From Tilletiaria anomala UBC 951 (Eukaryota > Basidiomycota > Exobasidiomycetes > Georgefischeriales > Tilletiariaceae), in assembly GCF_000711695.1 (NCBI RefSeq), contig NW_013546983.1, positions 81,092 to 145,091 of the forward strand: DNA of 64,000 nt, in the 5' to 3' direction. This document shows positions 33,644 to 43,684 of the stretch, piece by piece. A program made the translations under genes and the position numbers. Positions within the stretch are counted from its first letter, which is position 1, and each line of letters starts with the position of its first letter. The notes below the pieces were generated by a model, which searched no databases, was not told where the DNA came from, and worked only from the letters and a program-made list of their open reading frames with translations.

Positions 33644-34752
33644 TTAGACGATCTGCTCCTTGGGGAACTTGAGCATCGGACCGACCTGACCGATGCACAT
33701 GCGGCCGAGCTTCTGACCGACCTCGACAGCCTGCTCGATGGTCTTGCCGAGCAGCAGGGCGCCGAGGACACCGCCCGCGAAAGCGTCACCAGCGCCGTTC
33801 GTGTCAACAATCTCGCTGTCGGGCACCTGGGCGGTTGGGATCTCCTTTTGGCTACTCTCGCCCTGCACAGCGAGAATGGTGGGCTGGGCGCCGTTCGTGC
33901 AGACGACGTAACGCTTCTGCTGGAGGCTGCCAAAGGTTGCCGGCAGGTCGGCGATGTGCTGGGCGATCGCCTTCAGGTCCTTCGGGTCCGCGAGCGAGTG
34001 CGACGCTGCGTACGCTTCAAACTCGCTCTCGTTGCCAACGACTACAGATGCGTATGGTAGTACCTGGTCGACCTGGTCCTTGAAAAACTGCGGGATGAAC
34101 GGCGCAGAAAGGTTCATCGTGAAGGGAACACCCTGCTTCGAAGCCGCCTTGGCAATGATGAGCGCGCTCTCGATACCGTGCGTGAGGAAGAAGCCGCCGA
34201 GGTAGAACATCTTGGCGCCCTCAACCAGCTTCTGTACTTCCGCAGTGGCAAGGTGCGAGGGTGAGAATTTCTCCGCTGCACCGAGACGAGTGACGAGGGA
34301 ACTAACAGAGCAATTTGCGAAGGTTTAGGGAAAAATTCGAAAATGGAGTGAAGAGGCGAACAAGCTCACCGGTTGTGCCCAGTGATGACGACAGCGCAGC
34401 TACCTGTCGGTTCGGACTCGACAACCTGGTAGCAACTCTTGAGGCCCTCCTTCTCGTTTGCCTTTCGCAGCTGCTCGGCGAGGTCGTCCTTGCCGACGCA
34501 TCCGAGGTAAACGGTAGAGTTGCCGGGGAGGATGTACTGCGCACAGCGAGCTGCATTTTGCGCCGCACCTCCCGCAACATAGACGACGTCAAAGTTTTCG
34601 ACGATGTGCGAGTAGATGGGCATGTGCGACTCCTCGGCCAGGATGGCATCGTTTGCTTTGAGGTTGTACTTTTCGAGGACCGACTCACCGTTGCGGATCT
34701 GCATGTCCAGCAGCGGGTTGCCGAGGGCGACGAGGTCGAGGTTTCCGGGCAT
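33644..34752 (-). CDS. ADO1: Adenosine kinase
   Basis: PfkB/ribokinase-family enzyme phosphorylating adenosine to AMP, cytosolic, keeping the methyl cycle running by removing adenosine. Exons 34752-34370 and 34301-33644 (68-bp intron) give 346 residues, the standard length. Seen: ALGNPLLDMQ at the N terminus, VYVAGGAAQNAARCAQY substrate loop, GCVGKDDLAEQL, and the PfkB signature DTNGAGDAFAGGVLGALL from residue 294 with catalytic Asp300 in GAGD. The intron lies between HNR and SLVTRLGAAEKF and is confirmed by continuity of conserved sequence. Divergent from the small unknown gene at 35.6 kb. Confidence 0.96.
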
Positions 34753-35597
34753 ATTGGCGTACTTCTAAGCGGCGGAGTCACGGGTTGTGTGCTGTGCGTA
34801 TGTTTCAAGGAGGGTTGCCACAGTTGGTACCAAAGAAACATGAATAGATTGAGTTCATTGTGCAGAAGCAAGGAGCGGCAGGCAACGTGCTCCAGCCGCC
34901 TTCCAAAGGCAAAGAGAAATTCTCGAGTTCGCATTGTTCGATTTCACACATTTTGTGCAATGTGGTCATCAAGTAGGGTTAGACATGGCAGCCAACTGCA
35001 AATTGTTTGCGACCGCCGTCATTCTCACTCGGTTGTGGCTGGCCGGGACTCCGCGGAGTGCCCAACTTGGGGTTGAGCGAGCAACCTTTATGTACGCAAC
35101 AGATAGCAGACGGTGCTCATATAAGCGCCGCACCGCTTCATCGTCGTCTTGGCCGAGGATGGTGCGGTCAATGCTCCGTTTGCTGTGCACGTTACTTTGC
35201 TTATTTGTAGGCCACATGGTTTGCTGATGGCAGCTGCGCATCGGCGTCGCGTTTCGCAGCCGAATGTAACCGGTGGTAGAGCGTGGCCCGTCGGTGGCTC
35301 TCTTTGCCCGTGCTGTCAACCCGTGGTCCGTCCGTGTCCTGGCTTGCCGAACGCTGAGCTCGTGTTCGTGTTCGCCATCTATAGTATCGCCGTTCAAAGG
35401 AAAACTGTCGCCATAAATCAAAAGGTCATGCCAGGTTCCGAGCCGGTGGGAGCACACTTGGCGGGATGCATAGCTAGGCGATCGTGATTAATACACTTTT
35501 TCGCTACAAGCTTGCAGGCTTGGCGCTTGCGAGCGCACTGTCCACCGTGTGCTTCTCAACAGCTCTTGGGTTTTGCTTGAACTTGTAACGCAGATGG
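34753..35597. other. 845-bp divergent intergenic region
   Basis: Between ADO1 and the small unknown gene. A CATATAAGCG element lies near 35117. The short frames inside have no recognisable motifs, so I see only promoter sequence. Confidence 0.35.
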
Positions 35598-36010
35598 ATG
35601 TACAAACCAAGCTGCACCAAGAAGTTCTCGCCTTCGAGGAAAGGGCGCGGAAGCAACCCCGACAACCTCACATGGGATGAGCTGCAATTGGACGACTTGC
35701 ACTACTTCGACAACAGAGTGGCGATCTCTGAGCTCAAATGTGAGCGCATGTCAGTATTATTCCTTAAAACGACTGCCTCTTTTACGTTGAAGAGGGTATC
35801 TCCACTCGTATCTCGCATTGCTTGCAGGTTTCTTGCTCGCCATCATTTCTCGCTACCGCGTCGAGCTGGTGCCGGGTATTGACAACATTGTCGAGATCGT
35901 CGCGCTCGTCAACCTACCCGCTCCCAAAGGATGTGAGAAAGCTGGCAGCACGCTCCCTATTCGACTGATCCACTGTAATTTTGTGAAGAGCAGATGCATG
36001 GCAACTATAA
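35598..36010 (+). CDS. Small unknown protein, three exons
   Basis: Model 35598-35739, 35828-35932, 35994-36010 encodes 87 residues; introns are 88 and 61 bp. The first has a GTGAGC donor and TTGCAG acceptor and joins the first coding block (GSNPDNLTWDELQLDDLHYF, ending RVAISELK) to the second (LLAIISRYRVELVPGIDNIV, ending VNLPAPKG). If the second intron is retained the frame continues to 36042 (118 residues). The protein starts basic, becomes acidic, then ends in an amphipathic helix-like half. I do not recognise the family. Support comes from coding-like composition, consistent splice sites and correct spacing between neighbours. An ATG four bases earlier (35594) opens a 28-codon frame in another phase and may act as a leaky upstream ORF. 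Confidence 0.5.
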
Positions 36011-36038
36011 TGTCTCTCCAAAGAACAAAGCATGCTGA

Positions 36039-39000
36039 TTAGTCTACTTCGTACAAATTGGCAGCATCGGCCAGCGCAGGTGGGGCATCGATGCTGTCCG
36101 TGCATGTGTGTGTTCCCTGCAGCGACCCGACAGGACTGCTGCTGCGCTGCGAGCGATTCGACGAGGCGCCCGTGGACGCAGCCCAATTGAAGCTGCGCAT
36201 CAAACCAGACGACGAGCGCCACGGGTCCATTCGCTCAGCTGCGCCCTTCGTCTGTGAATGCTGCCGGCGCGAAGCGGCGATCTTGCGTCGCACATCCGAT
36301 TGCGATGTGGAGCCGGGGGCAGACGAGAATGACGACGAGCGAGACGTGGATGCAGTACCGCCTGATGCATCATCGGCTGCAGCTCCTGCCCTTGGCGTGG
36401 TGCCCGAAGAGTCCTGCATGCCGGTGCCGCCACCGTGTTTGACGGTCCTCCGCCTCTGGTTCTCCTTGCTTTGACTCCGCTTGAGCCACTGGCTGAGCCA
36501 ATAATTTTCATACACCTTCCATCCATCCTCCCCGCCCTTCTGCCTGACAACACTCTCAAAGCGCCGCATAGCGCCGTCGGTGCCGCGCTTGTCAAGCATG
36601 TCGAGGAAGTCACGCTTTAACAGCCGCACCTCATCCTCGTCCTCCTCCAGCAACGGTGGATGCAGACGTAGGCGCTTGGACAGCGTCACAAGTGGCTGGT
36701 AGCACACTTGCAAGTAGGCGATGAAGAAGTGGACGACGGGGGATATGGAAGTCGCGGGGGCGGTAGCAGGGAGCAGGTCTTCGAACCGCACATCGATGCA
36801 GGTTCGAGCCGCATTCACGCGCCGCACTTGCTTCTGTGCAGCTCGGTCCTCCGCGTCCTTCGGCTGCGTTCCAGTAGGGCCATTCTGGGCCATCTTTTTG
36901 CCGGCAGTCTTGGATGCGGCGCGGGCGCCTTCCCTTGGTGTAAGCTCACCAGAGCCGACGACACACAAATCGTCGATGAATGCGTCGAATGGCGCATCAA
37001 ATGCTACATAGAGTTGCATTAGATCCTTGTACGTCTCGAGTACCGTTCGAAAGGTGGTCGCCGTCAAGCTCGGCACGCGCCCTCCTCCGGCTTCATTTCT
37101 AGCTTCCTCATCCTCAGCTGACGAGAAGCTCTCATCTTCTTCGTCCTCCTCCTCATTTTCATCGTCGTAATACGAATCAAGGTCCGACTCGTCGTCGACA
37201 TCAGAAGACGCCTGATGTGAAGACCGCTGTCGGTTCTGCAATCGCGGCTGTGACCGGGACTGGGGGTGAGAATTCGCGTGCAAGAGGGAGTGTGAAGGCG
37301 AAAGCGAAGTCACCGAGCTCAAAGGAGAGGCATGGCTACGCACTGCTTCCCACGCTTCGTCATCGTACTCGTCATCATCTGTTGGCGACGAAGTCGTGGC
37401 TGTCGAGCAGCTGGGCGGCTGCTGCGGTGTATTCGATTTTGCGCTTGCACTTGCGGCTGCAATTTTCATTGGTGGTGTGGCAACTTGCGCCCTCCGTACC
37501 ACTTCGGAAGCATGCTGCACGGTCACAGCCAGGTTGGCGGGTTTCTCTTCGTTGCGCGCCTTGGCGCCTTCGAGAGCGGCGGCAGCGGGGCCAAGCGGAG
37601 TAGCGCCTTTGGAAGAAGATGAGGACGAGGATGACTGTGTTGCTTGGCTTTCCGAGTGTATAACAGCAAGAGCGGGCGAAAATGGGGAAAGAGCTGACGT
37701 CAAAGGTTGAGACGAGTGAGGAGTGGACAAGGACGAAGACGACGACGTTGAGTGAAGCTGTTGGCTCCAAGCAGCAGATGCCAACGTGGACGAGGGGGAT
37801 GGACCGGCAGTACCCGCGGCCGAAGGACTGGAAACCTTGCCATTGCCGTTGACAGTCTCTTGTTGTTCAAGCGCCTGTTGCTTGCGCAACTCCTTGTCCC
37901 GCTTCAACCTTTCGATCCGCTTGAGCACCGTGTTCTCCGCAGCTTCAATTGCCCTCTCTGAATGGGTGCGCACCCTCCGGGCGTCATTGCCGCCAGCACT
38001 GCCATGCTGCTGATGATTGTCAGCGTCCTCGCCCACCATCGCCATGGCCTCCGATTCGTACTCATCTCCATCCTGCGGACCGAATACCTCCCATACAATC
38101 GAGAAGAACGACTCGTACCCATCCTCGCCACCGCGCAGGCCCTCGGCGAGTAGGAGCGGCTCAATCTCTGCTCTGTAGAACTTGCGTGCAACAACGGACA
38201 TTTGTTGAATCGATGCGCGCTCGCGGGCAGGGAGGTGATCCAGCTTGCTGTTGCTTGCCTTGCTGGCGCCTTTGCCGGCTGGTGGTGTGTTCATATCGCC
38301 TAGCGTGGACGAGAGCGGAGGGAGAGTGAGCACGACCGAGGTGGTGAGGTGCTGCATGAAGCTGTCGAAATTGCGGTTTTTGAAGGCATCAAAGATGAGG
38401 TCTGCGTCTGGGGACGTTCCGTCGAGCGTCGCTGCCAGCGCATTGGCAGCTGCTGCTGTTGCCGCTGCTGTCGAATCGGCCTTGGCATCGTCCGCAGTCG
38501 CTTTCCCTTTCCCTTTCCTCTTTGCTGCCCTTGCACCTGCAGCGCCTGCGCCGCTTCCCTTTGATCCGGCAATCCCGGCAGCAGCGGAGGTTGCAGGACT
38601 GGCCTCTCGCTCAACGCTTAGTCTCAGCTCATCGTGCGCACCCTCGAGCGCGGGATCCTGGTGCTTGACGTACAGCCTCCGCATAACGTACAGCGTGCGA
38701 GTTACCAGCTCTGGTCCGACGGGGTCCGCCGAGCGCGGAGGCCAGCTCGATGCAGGTTGCAACGAGGCGAGGACACGGGGCACACGCGTGCGCGGGTCGT
38801 ACGAGGACGACCCTACGTCTCCGTCTGGCCTGAGCAAATTGGAGGCATAGTCGCCACCACTAATGTCAGGAGAGCAGCATGTGCAGTGATTAGTAGTAAC
38901 AGCAGCTGCAGCAGCAGCACTATGTTTTGCTGTGCCATTAATAATGACACCTGCCCCTCCGCTGGCCCCTTCCAAGGTAGCGTGCGACGAGCGCTTGTTG

Positions 39001-39053
39001 GCCTGCGCTCGCCGGACACGCGCGGCAACGTGGCCGCCGCCCTTTTTCCCCAT
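36039..39053 (-). CDS. 1004-residue disordered protein, unknown function
   Basis: Single-exon frame. The ATG at 39053 gives MGKKGGGHVAARVRRAQANK; the frame is open further upstream but that part looks non-coding. Two ordered blocks stand out. The first, about residues 110-330, includes LVTRTLYVMRRLYVKHQDPA and QQMSVVARKFYRAEIEPLLL. The second, in the last 400 residues, includes TVLETYKDLMQLYVAFDAPF, VVHFFIAYLQVCYQPLVTLS and KVYENYWLSQWLKRSQ. Between them lie Ser/Glu-rich linkers, a Lys/Arg coiled stretch (LKRIERLKRDKELRKQQ) and an Asp/Glu run. No catalytic motif or membrane helix. I do not recognise it; it may be restricted to basidiomycetes. Its promoter faces KAP114. Confidence 0.8.
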   Translation of the reverse strand: MGKKGGGHVAARVRRAQANKRSSHATLEGASGGAGVIINGTAKHSAAAAAAVTTNHCTCCSPDISGGDYASNLLRPDGDVGSSSYDPRTRVPRVLASLQPASSWPPRSADPVGPELVTRTLYVMRRLYVKHQDPALEGAHDELRLSVEREASPATSAAAGIAGSKGSGAGAAGARAAKRKGKGKATADDAKADSTAAATAAAANALAATLDGTSPDADLIFDAFKNRNFDSFMQHLTTSVVLTLPPLSSTLGDMNTPPAGKGASKASNSKLDHLPARERASIQQMSVVARKFYRAEIEPLLLAEGLRGGEDGYESFFSIVWEVFGPQDGDEYESEAMAMVGEDADNHQQHGSAGGNDARRVRTHSERAIEAAENTVLKRIERLKRDKELRKQQALEQQETVNGNGKVSSPSAAGTAGPSPSSTLASAAWSQQLHSTSSSSSLSTPHSSQPLTSALSPFSPALAVIHSESQATQSSSSSSSSKGATPLGPAAAALEGAKARNEEKPANLAVTVQHASEVVRRAQVATPPMKIAAASASAKSNTPQQPPSCSTATTSSPTDDDEYDDEAWEAVRSHASPLSSVTSLSPSHSLLHANSHPQSRSQPRLQNRQRSSHQASSDVDDESDLDSYYDDENEEEDEEDESFSSAEDEEARNEAGGGRVPSLTATTFRTVLETYKDLMQLYVAFDAPFDAFIDDLCVVGSGELTPREGARAASKTAGKKMAQNGPTGTQPKDAEDRAAQKQVRRVNAARTCIDVRFEDLLPATAPATSISPVVHFFIAYLQVCYQPLVTLSKRLRLHPPLLEEDEDEVRLLKRDFLDMLDKRGTDGAMRRFESVVRQKGGEDGWKVYENYWLSQWLKRSQSKENQRRRTVKHGGGTGMQDSSGTTPRAGAAADDASGGTASTSRSSSFSSAPGSTSQSDVRRKIAASRRQHSQTKGAAERMDPWRSSSGLMRSFNWAASTGASSNRSQRSSSPVGSLQGTHTCTDSIDAPPALADAANLYEVD

Positions 39054-39572
39054 ATTGCTTCCAAGCGTGCAAGCTGCTAGTGCGAGGGGACAGCAAACGC
39101 CTTGCTCGAAAGTGCAGCGGATTTGGTGGTCCTTGAGAAGGAGTTGAGAGTCTATTGGCTGGTGAATGCCTGTATGCCATGGTCTAGAAAGGACCTTGGC
39201 CCGTCTAGTCAGCCTATCGGTGGTATGGGGGGAGGACATGAGCCGACTCGATGTTCTCAAAGCCCCGGAATTTGAATCCAACATATAGTAGGGTTACGCA
39301 TGCTCGCGTCGTGACTCGCGTTTCTCTCAAAAAGAAAGAAAGGACAGCCCACGCGACAAGCCAAAAAAAGAAAGAACTAGGGAAAAAAAAAGTGTTGCTC
39401 TCAGATCCGCCCCCATTCAATGCTGGAGGGCTGCACAACGCATCGTTCTTCTGATGTGTCTTTATCGATCAGCGAGGCCCGCGCTCTGGAAGAGGTAGGC
39501 AATCAACTGTTGCAGGCTGCAGTGCAATCAGAAGCACAGTCAAGGGTTGCCAGGCCATCCTGTCCCACGAGC
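39054..39572. promoter_or_regulatory. Divergent promoter region with A-rich tract
   Basis: 519 bp between the orphan gene and KAP114. 39328-39393 is an A/G tract with runs of A5 to A9 on the coding strand of KAP114. An in-frame ATG at 39420 would lengthen KAP114 by 51 residues that do not resemble importins. Confidence 0.35.
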
Positions 39573-42500
39573 ATGGCTGCGACACCAACTGGCGGCGTGA
39601 GCCAAGCGGACCTGGAGCACACCCTGATCGCAACGCTCTCTGCATCGCGTGCTGAGCGGGAAGCTGCAGAGTCGCACTTGACCTCGAATCTGCATTCAGA
39701 CCCAACATGCTTTATCGCACTCGTTCAGCTTCTGCTTTCGCCATCGACACGGCTTGAAGCGAGGCAGGCTGCAGCAATCTCGCTGCGTCCGCTGGTTCTG
39801 AGCAAGTGGTCGCCGTTGAATGAGAAATTCGATGGATACCCACCCTCAGCAGCCGCTCTCCCACTCGAGATCAAGGGTGCCGTGCGTCAGGGACTGCTGC
39901 AGGCACTAGTATGCGATCAGCGCAAAATCCGGCTCGCAGCTTCCGCGGCGCTCAGTGCGGTCGCAAGCACCGATTTCCCAGATGAGTTCACTGAGCTGCT
40001 GCCCTTCGTACGACAGTGCTTGTCTCAAGATGGAAGTGCTGGCTCTGCACGATCAGATGCGGTGCACGGTGTCATGGTCTTCCTTTCCGACTTTGTAAAG
40101 GCTGAACTCGACGAGAACCAACTCATGAGTGTCGCCAAGGAGATTTTACCCAGCCTCGAAGCTATTCTGGTCGACGAACAGGTTCGTGGGCAAAGATTTG
40201 CACACCCGCATGACGTGCTTGTAAAGGATGCTGACCGTGTATCTTACATTTACATACAAAGAACCACACACCACACGTCCGCGCACGTGCGCTTCTCCTC
40301 TTCCGACAGCTGCTCGAGGTGCTGTACATGGTACGCGAGCAATACCCTGAAGCCGCCAAGCAAGGCGTCGATTCGCTGCTGCCTAGCTGGTTGAATGCGC
40401 TTCAAGCGCTTCTCATGCCTTCCGAAGCGGAGATATTTTCCCTTCGTGGAAAAGGGGTACCAGAAGACGAATTCGAACGGGCTTGGGAAGGTCTGGCGAT
40501 TAGGTACGAAGCGCTCAAGGTGTGTGGAGGCCATAGGGCCTGAAAAAGAAACGCTCAGACCACTGATGTTTCGCCTATTTGCAGACACTCTCCCTTGCCT
40601 CGCATTTTAAGTCGCATTTCAGACCGCATCTGGCAGCAGTGCTGCAGCTGACTTTACGCACATTGCACGCATTCTTACCGGTGCTGCAAGTCTTCCACAT
40701 CAGCAACGTCGCCAGCCAGCCTTCGGCATTTCCACCCGAAGGCGATGCGTCGATCGCCTCTTCGCTTCCAGCCGTCTGCTCCGCAGCGGTGGACCTCATC
40801 TCATCGTTACTTCAGCTGAGCGGCAGCGCCTCTGCACGCGGACTGATGCTTCGCACCGATCAGCCCGGCGCGCCGTCGTTACTCGCGCAGCTGGCGCACG
40901 CGCTGCTGAGCATGGCACAGATGACGAGCGACGAGCAGGAGGAGTGGAGCGCGGACGTCAACGCGTTCATTGCTGAGCAGGAGGATGTTGATGCAGGCGC
41001 AGGCGCCGTCTTGGAGCTCGGAGGGAGCCTGCGCGCCGTCGCGACGGACGCGTTCGCCGAACTCCTCGACCTGATTCCTGCCGAGAGCGTCGCAGCCTTC
41101 CAACGAGCGTTCGACGAGTGCGTGCAGAGCAGCGCTGCCCAGCTGGCGGCTCTCCAGCGGGGAGAGGCGAAGGGGGACTGGTGGAAGCCGCTAGAAGCTG
41201 CGCTGGCGGTCTTTGGCGGGAATGCACCACTGATTACCGACCTGCTTGAAGGCCAATCATCGTCATCATCAGCAGCGGCGGCGGTGCGCAGAACATTCGA
41301 CATTGAGTCCATCTTCCAGCACGCCGTTATACCATACGTCGCGCCCGAGACGCCATCCGCCTTCCTGCGCGGCCAAGCATTCATCTTCGCCAGCCAATTT
41401 AGCAGCCTCCTGCCCCCGCAATTCGCAAGACAGTTCCTCGAGGAAGCCGTCACGGCGCTCGAAGCGGACGCGTACGACGGCGAGGACCTAGTCGTGTGCG
41501 TCTGCGCTGTGCGCACTGTCAAGAATTTACACCGGCACCTGAACGCACACATCACGCAGGGATTCGCGCAGAGGATTCTCGGGAAGATCGGACCAATGTT
41601 CAACGTGTTGCAAGGCGACGCCATCGTCCTCCTGCTCGAGACGGTACAGGCTGTCGTGGTCAAAGGTGCTTCTGACGAGGCTGCTGCTGGCTCGAACGAG
41701 ATTCCAGATTCAGTCTACGGGGAGATTGCCAACGTCAGCCTGGCTTTCTTCCTTAAGCAGCCAAATGGTCAGTATCAGCTTTTTTCTCTTCTGCAACCCG
41801 CATGCCCTGAACATCTCTCTTCCTCCTCCCCAAAGATATTGTTCTTACTGACGTAATACAGGACCTACTCGAAGCACTGAGCGGTCGCGTCTCCACTTCT
41901 GTTGGGACAATCGTTGTCCGAGCATCTCTCCCGCAACTGGTCGGAACGCTTGATGCAACTTCATCCGTTGCGCAGGCATCCGTAGCGGCCGGGTTTGATG
42001 CCTTGGCTCTCGCGGCTTCAGGTGCGCAAACCATCGTTGCCGTTCTGCGTGGCGCCAATGCCACGGCTTTGCGCGAGACCGATGCAGCAAGCACGCTCCT
42101 CCCCGGCCTGACTGCCTCGCTTACCGCCTCGGACGATCGACAACTGCTCCAGAGTGCCGTCACAGCGCTGACGCTGCTGCTGAGCAAAACGCCTGCGCAG
42201 GTCCTGAGTTGGCACCACGCTACCGGCCGGTCAGCCATGCAAATATTCCTCGTCGTCATTGGCAAGCTGCTCGACCCGAGCGACGAAGGCGAATCAGGTG
42301 GTCTCGTGCTCGGCGGTCTGCTCCTCTCGCTCCTCCGTAAGGGCGGCGATCTCCTCGGACCCCATCTCCCAGAACTCGTCCAGGCGATGGTCGCGAGGCT
42401 AGCCAGTGCACAAACGACCAGTCTCTCGCAGAGTCTCATCCTCCCCATCGCACATTTGATAACTGAATCTTGTGCGACCGTCATTCAGCTGCTCGAAAGC

Positions 42501-43298
42501 ACGTGCGTCTCGACGAGCGAAGGTGAGAGGAGCGGCTTGGAAGTCTTCCTAACGCGATGGGCCGAAGAATCAAATACAATCCAGGGCGCCTGGGCCGAGA
42601 AAGCAAAGTGGGTGCTGCTCGCTGTCCAGGATGCTGCATTTGTAAAGACTGACACCGTTAATCCTTTCCTCAGCATCGTCGCTTTAAGTGAATTGGTCAA
42701 ATCAGGTCATCCCATCCTGCAGCAACTTACTGTTCGAGGCGACATCATACCTGATGACTCGGGCCGTGAGTGCTGAGGCTTTATGTGTGTGTGGGAATCG
42801 TGTTGTGCTATGCTAATCGTCTCCACGGTGTTCGTCTTGTGTTCAGGAATTGTTACCCGCTCTAGGGCGAAGCAGCGCCCTGACAAATACACGCAGGTGG
42901 TAATTGGAAGCAAGATCATCAAGCTGCTGCTCGAAGCGTGGAGCCATGCTGGCAACGACGCCTATGGCGCTGGTGCCGCAAATGCTGCCGATGCAGATGA
43001 CGACGATGAGTGGGATGACGAGGACGTTCGGGAGAAGGGTGGCGGCATCGAGCTTTCCGACATGCTCGGCTTTAACTTGGAAGACTTTGACGACACGGAC
43101 GACTTCGTCACCGGTCTCACTCCCGAAGAATTGAAGGCCGATCCGATCAACAACATCGATTTGAAAGTGAGGGAGTCCGTTGGCGCTTTAAAAGCCGCAC
43201 AGCTGACACGGATTGAACTGCTCTCAGTCATTCATCCCCGATTTCCTCAGAAGCCAAGCATCGTCGCAGCAAGCGTCGATTTTCGCGAGTGGACTTGA
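39573..43298 (+). CDS. KAP114: Karyopherin Kap114 / importin-9
   Basis: Importin-beta family HEAT-repeat receptor that imports TBP and histones H2A-H2B. Exons 39573-40181, 40310-40519, 40585-41767, 41836-42765 and 42847-43298 give 1127 residues. The N terminus has the importin-beta N domain (LEARQAAAISLRPLVLSKWS, KIRLAASAALSAVA). The spliced FLKQPNDIVLTDVIQDLLEA and DSGRIVTRSRAKQRPDKYTQ junctions match the Kap114/importin-9 pattern, and an acidic insert (ADADDDDEWDDEDV) sits near the C terminus, as expected for histone-binding importin-9. The acceptor of intron 3 is CAAAG rather than the more distal TACAG, because only that restores frame and homology. Converges with ELP4. Confidence 0.9.
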
Positions 43299-43684
43299 CG
43301 AGGCTTCGAGAGAACTACTCCAAAAGGCACTGAGCCGCGGGTGAGGCAGGTACTTGCAGCCATGCATACGTATATACCCCTCCTAGTACATGCCATAATG
43401 CTCATAGAATGCAGCTCAAACAATCATTGAATGGAATGTCGCGAGCGTTTTGAGCCGCTCGTTGCCAAGGTTGCGCCTCAAGTGAGATAGCAAGAGCAGC
43501 AGAAGAGATCGCTCGCTACTACTCTTGGAAGCTTGTAGGCCTCAGCAGCCATTGGACTTGATCTGCCGGGCTCTTGTTCTGATAGCTTCCGTTCATGGAA
43601 TGTGCAATGCTACTCTCAAGGACAGAATGCTCGAATGGAGGCACAGCACACGACGGTTTCTCTGCTTGCGAGAGCCGTACGAAA
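43299..43684. other. Convergent intergenic region
   Basis: 386 bp between the stops of KAP114 and ELP4, holding only their 3' untranslated regions as far as I can see. Confidence 0.4.

Noticed and set aside
41768-41880. Frameshift in KAP114 near 41.8 kb
   Set aside because: The apparent shift disappears when the CAAAG acceptor at 41835 is used, giving FLKQPNDIVLTDVIQDLLEA in frame.
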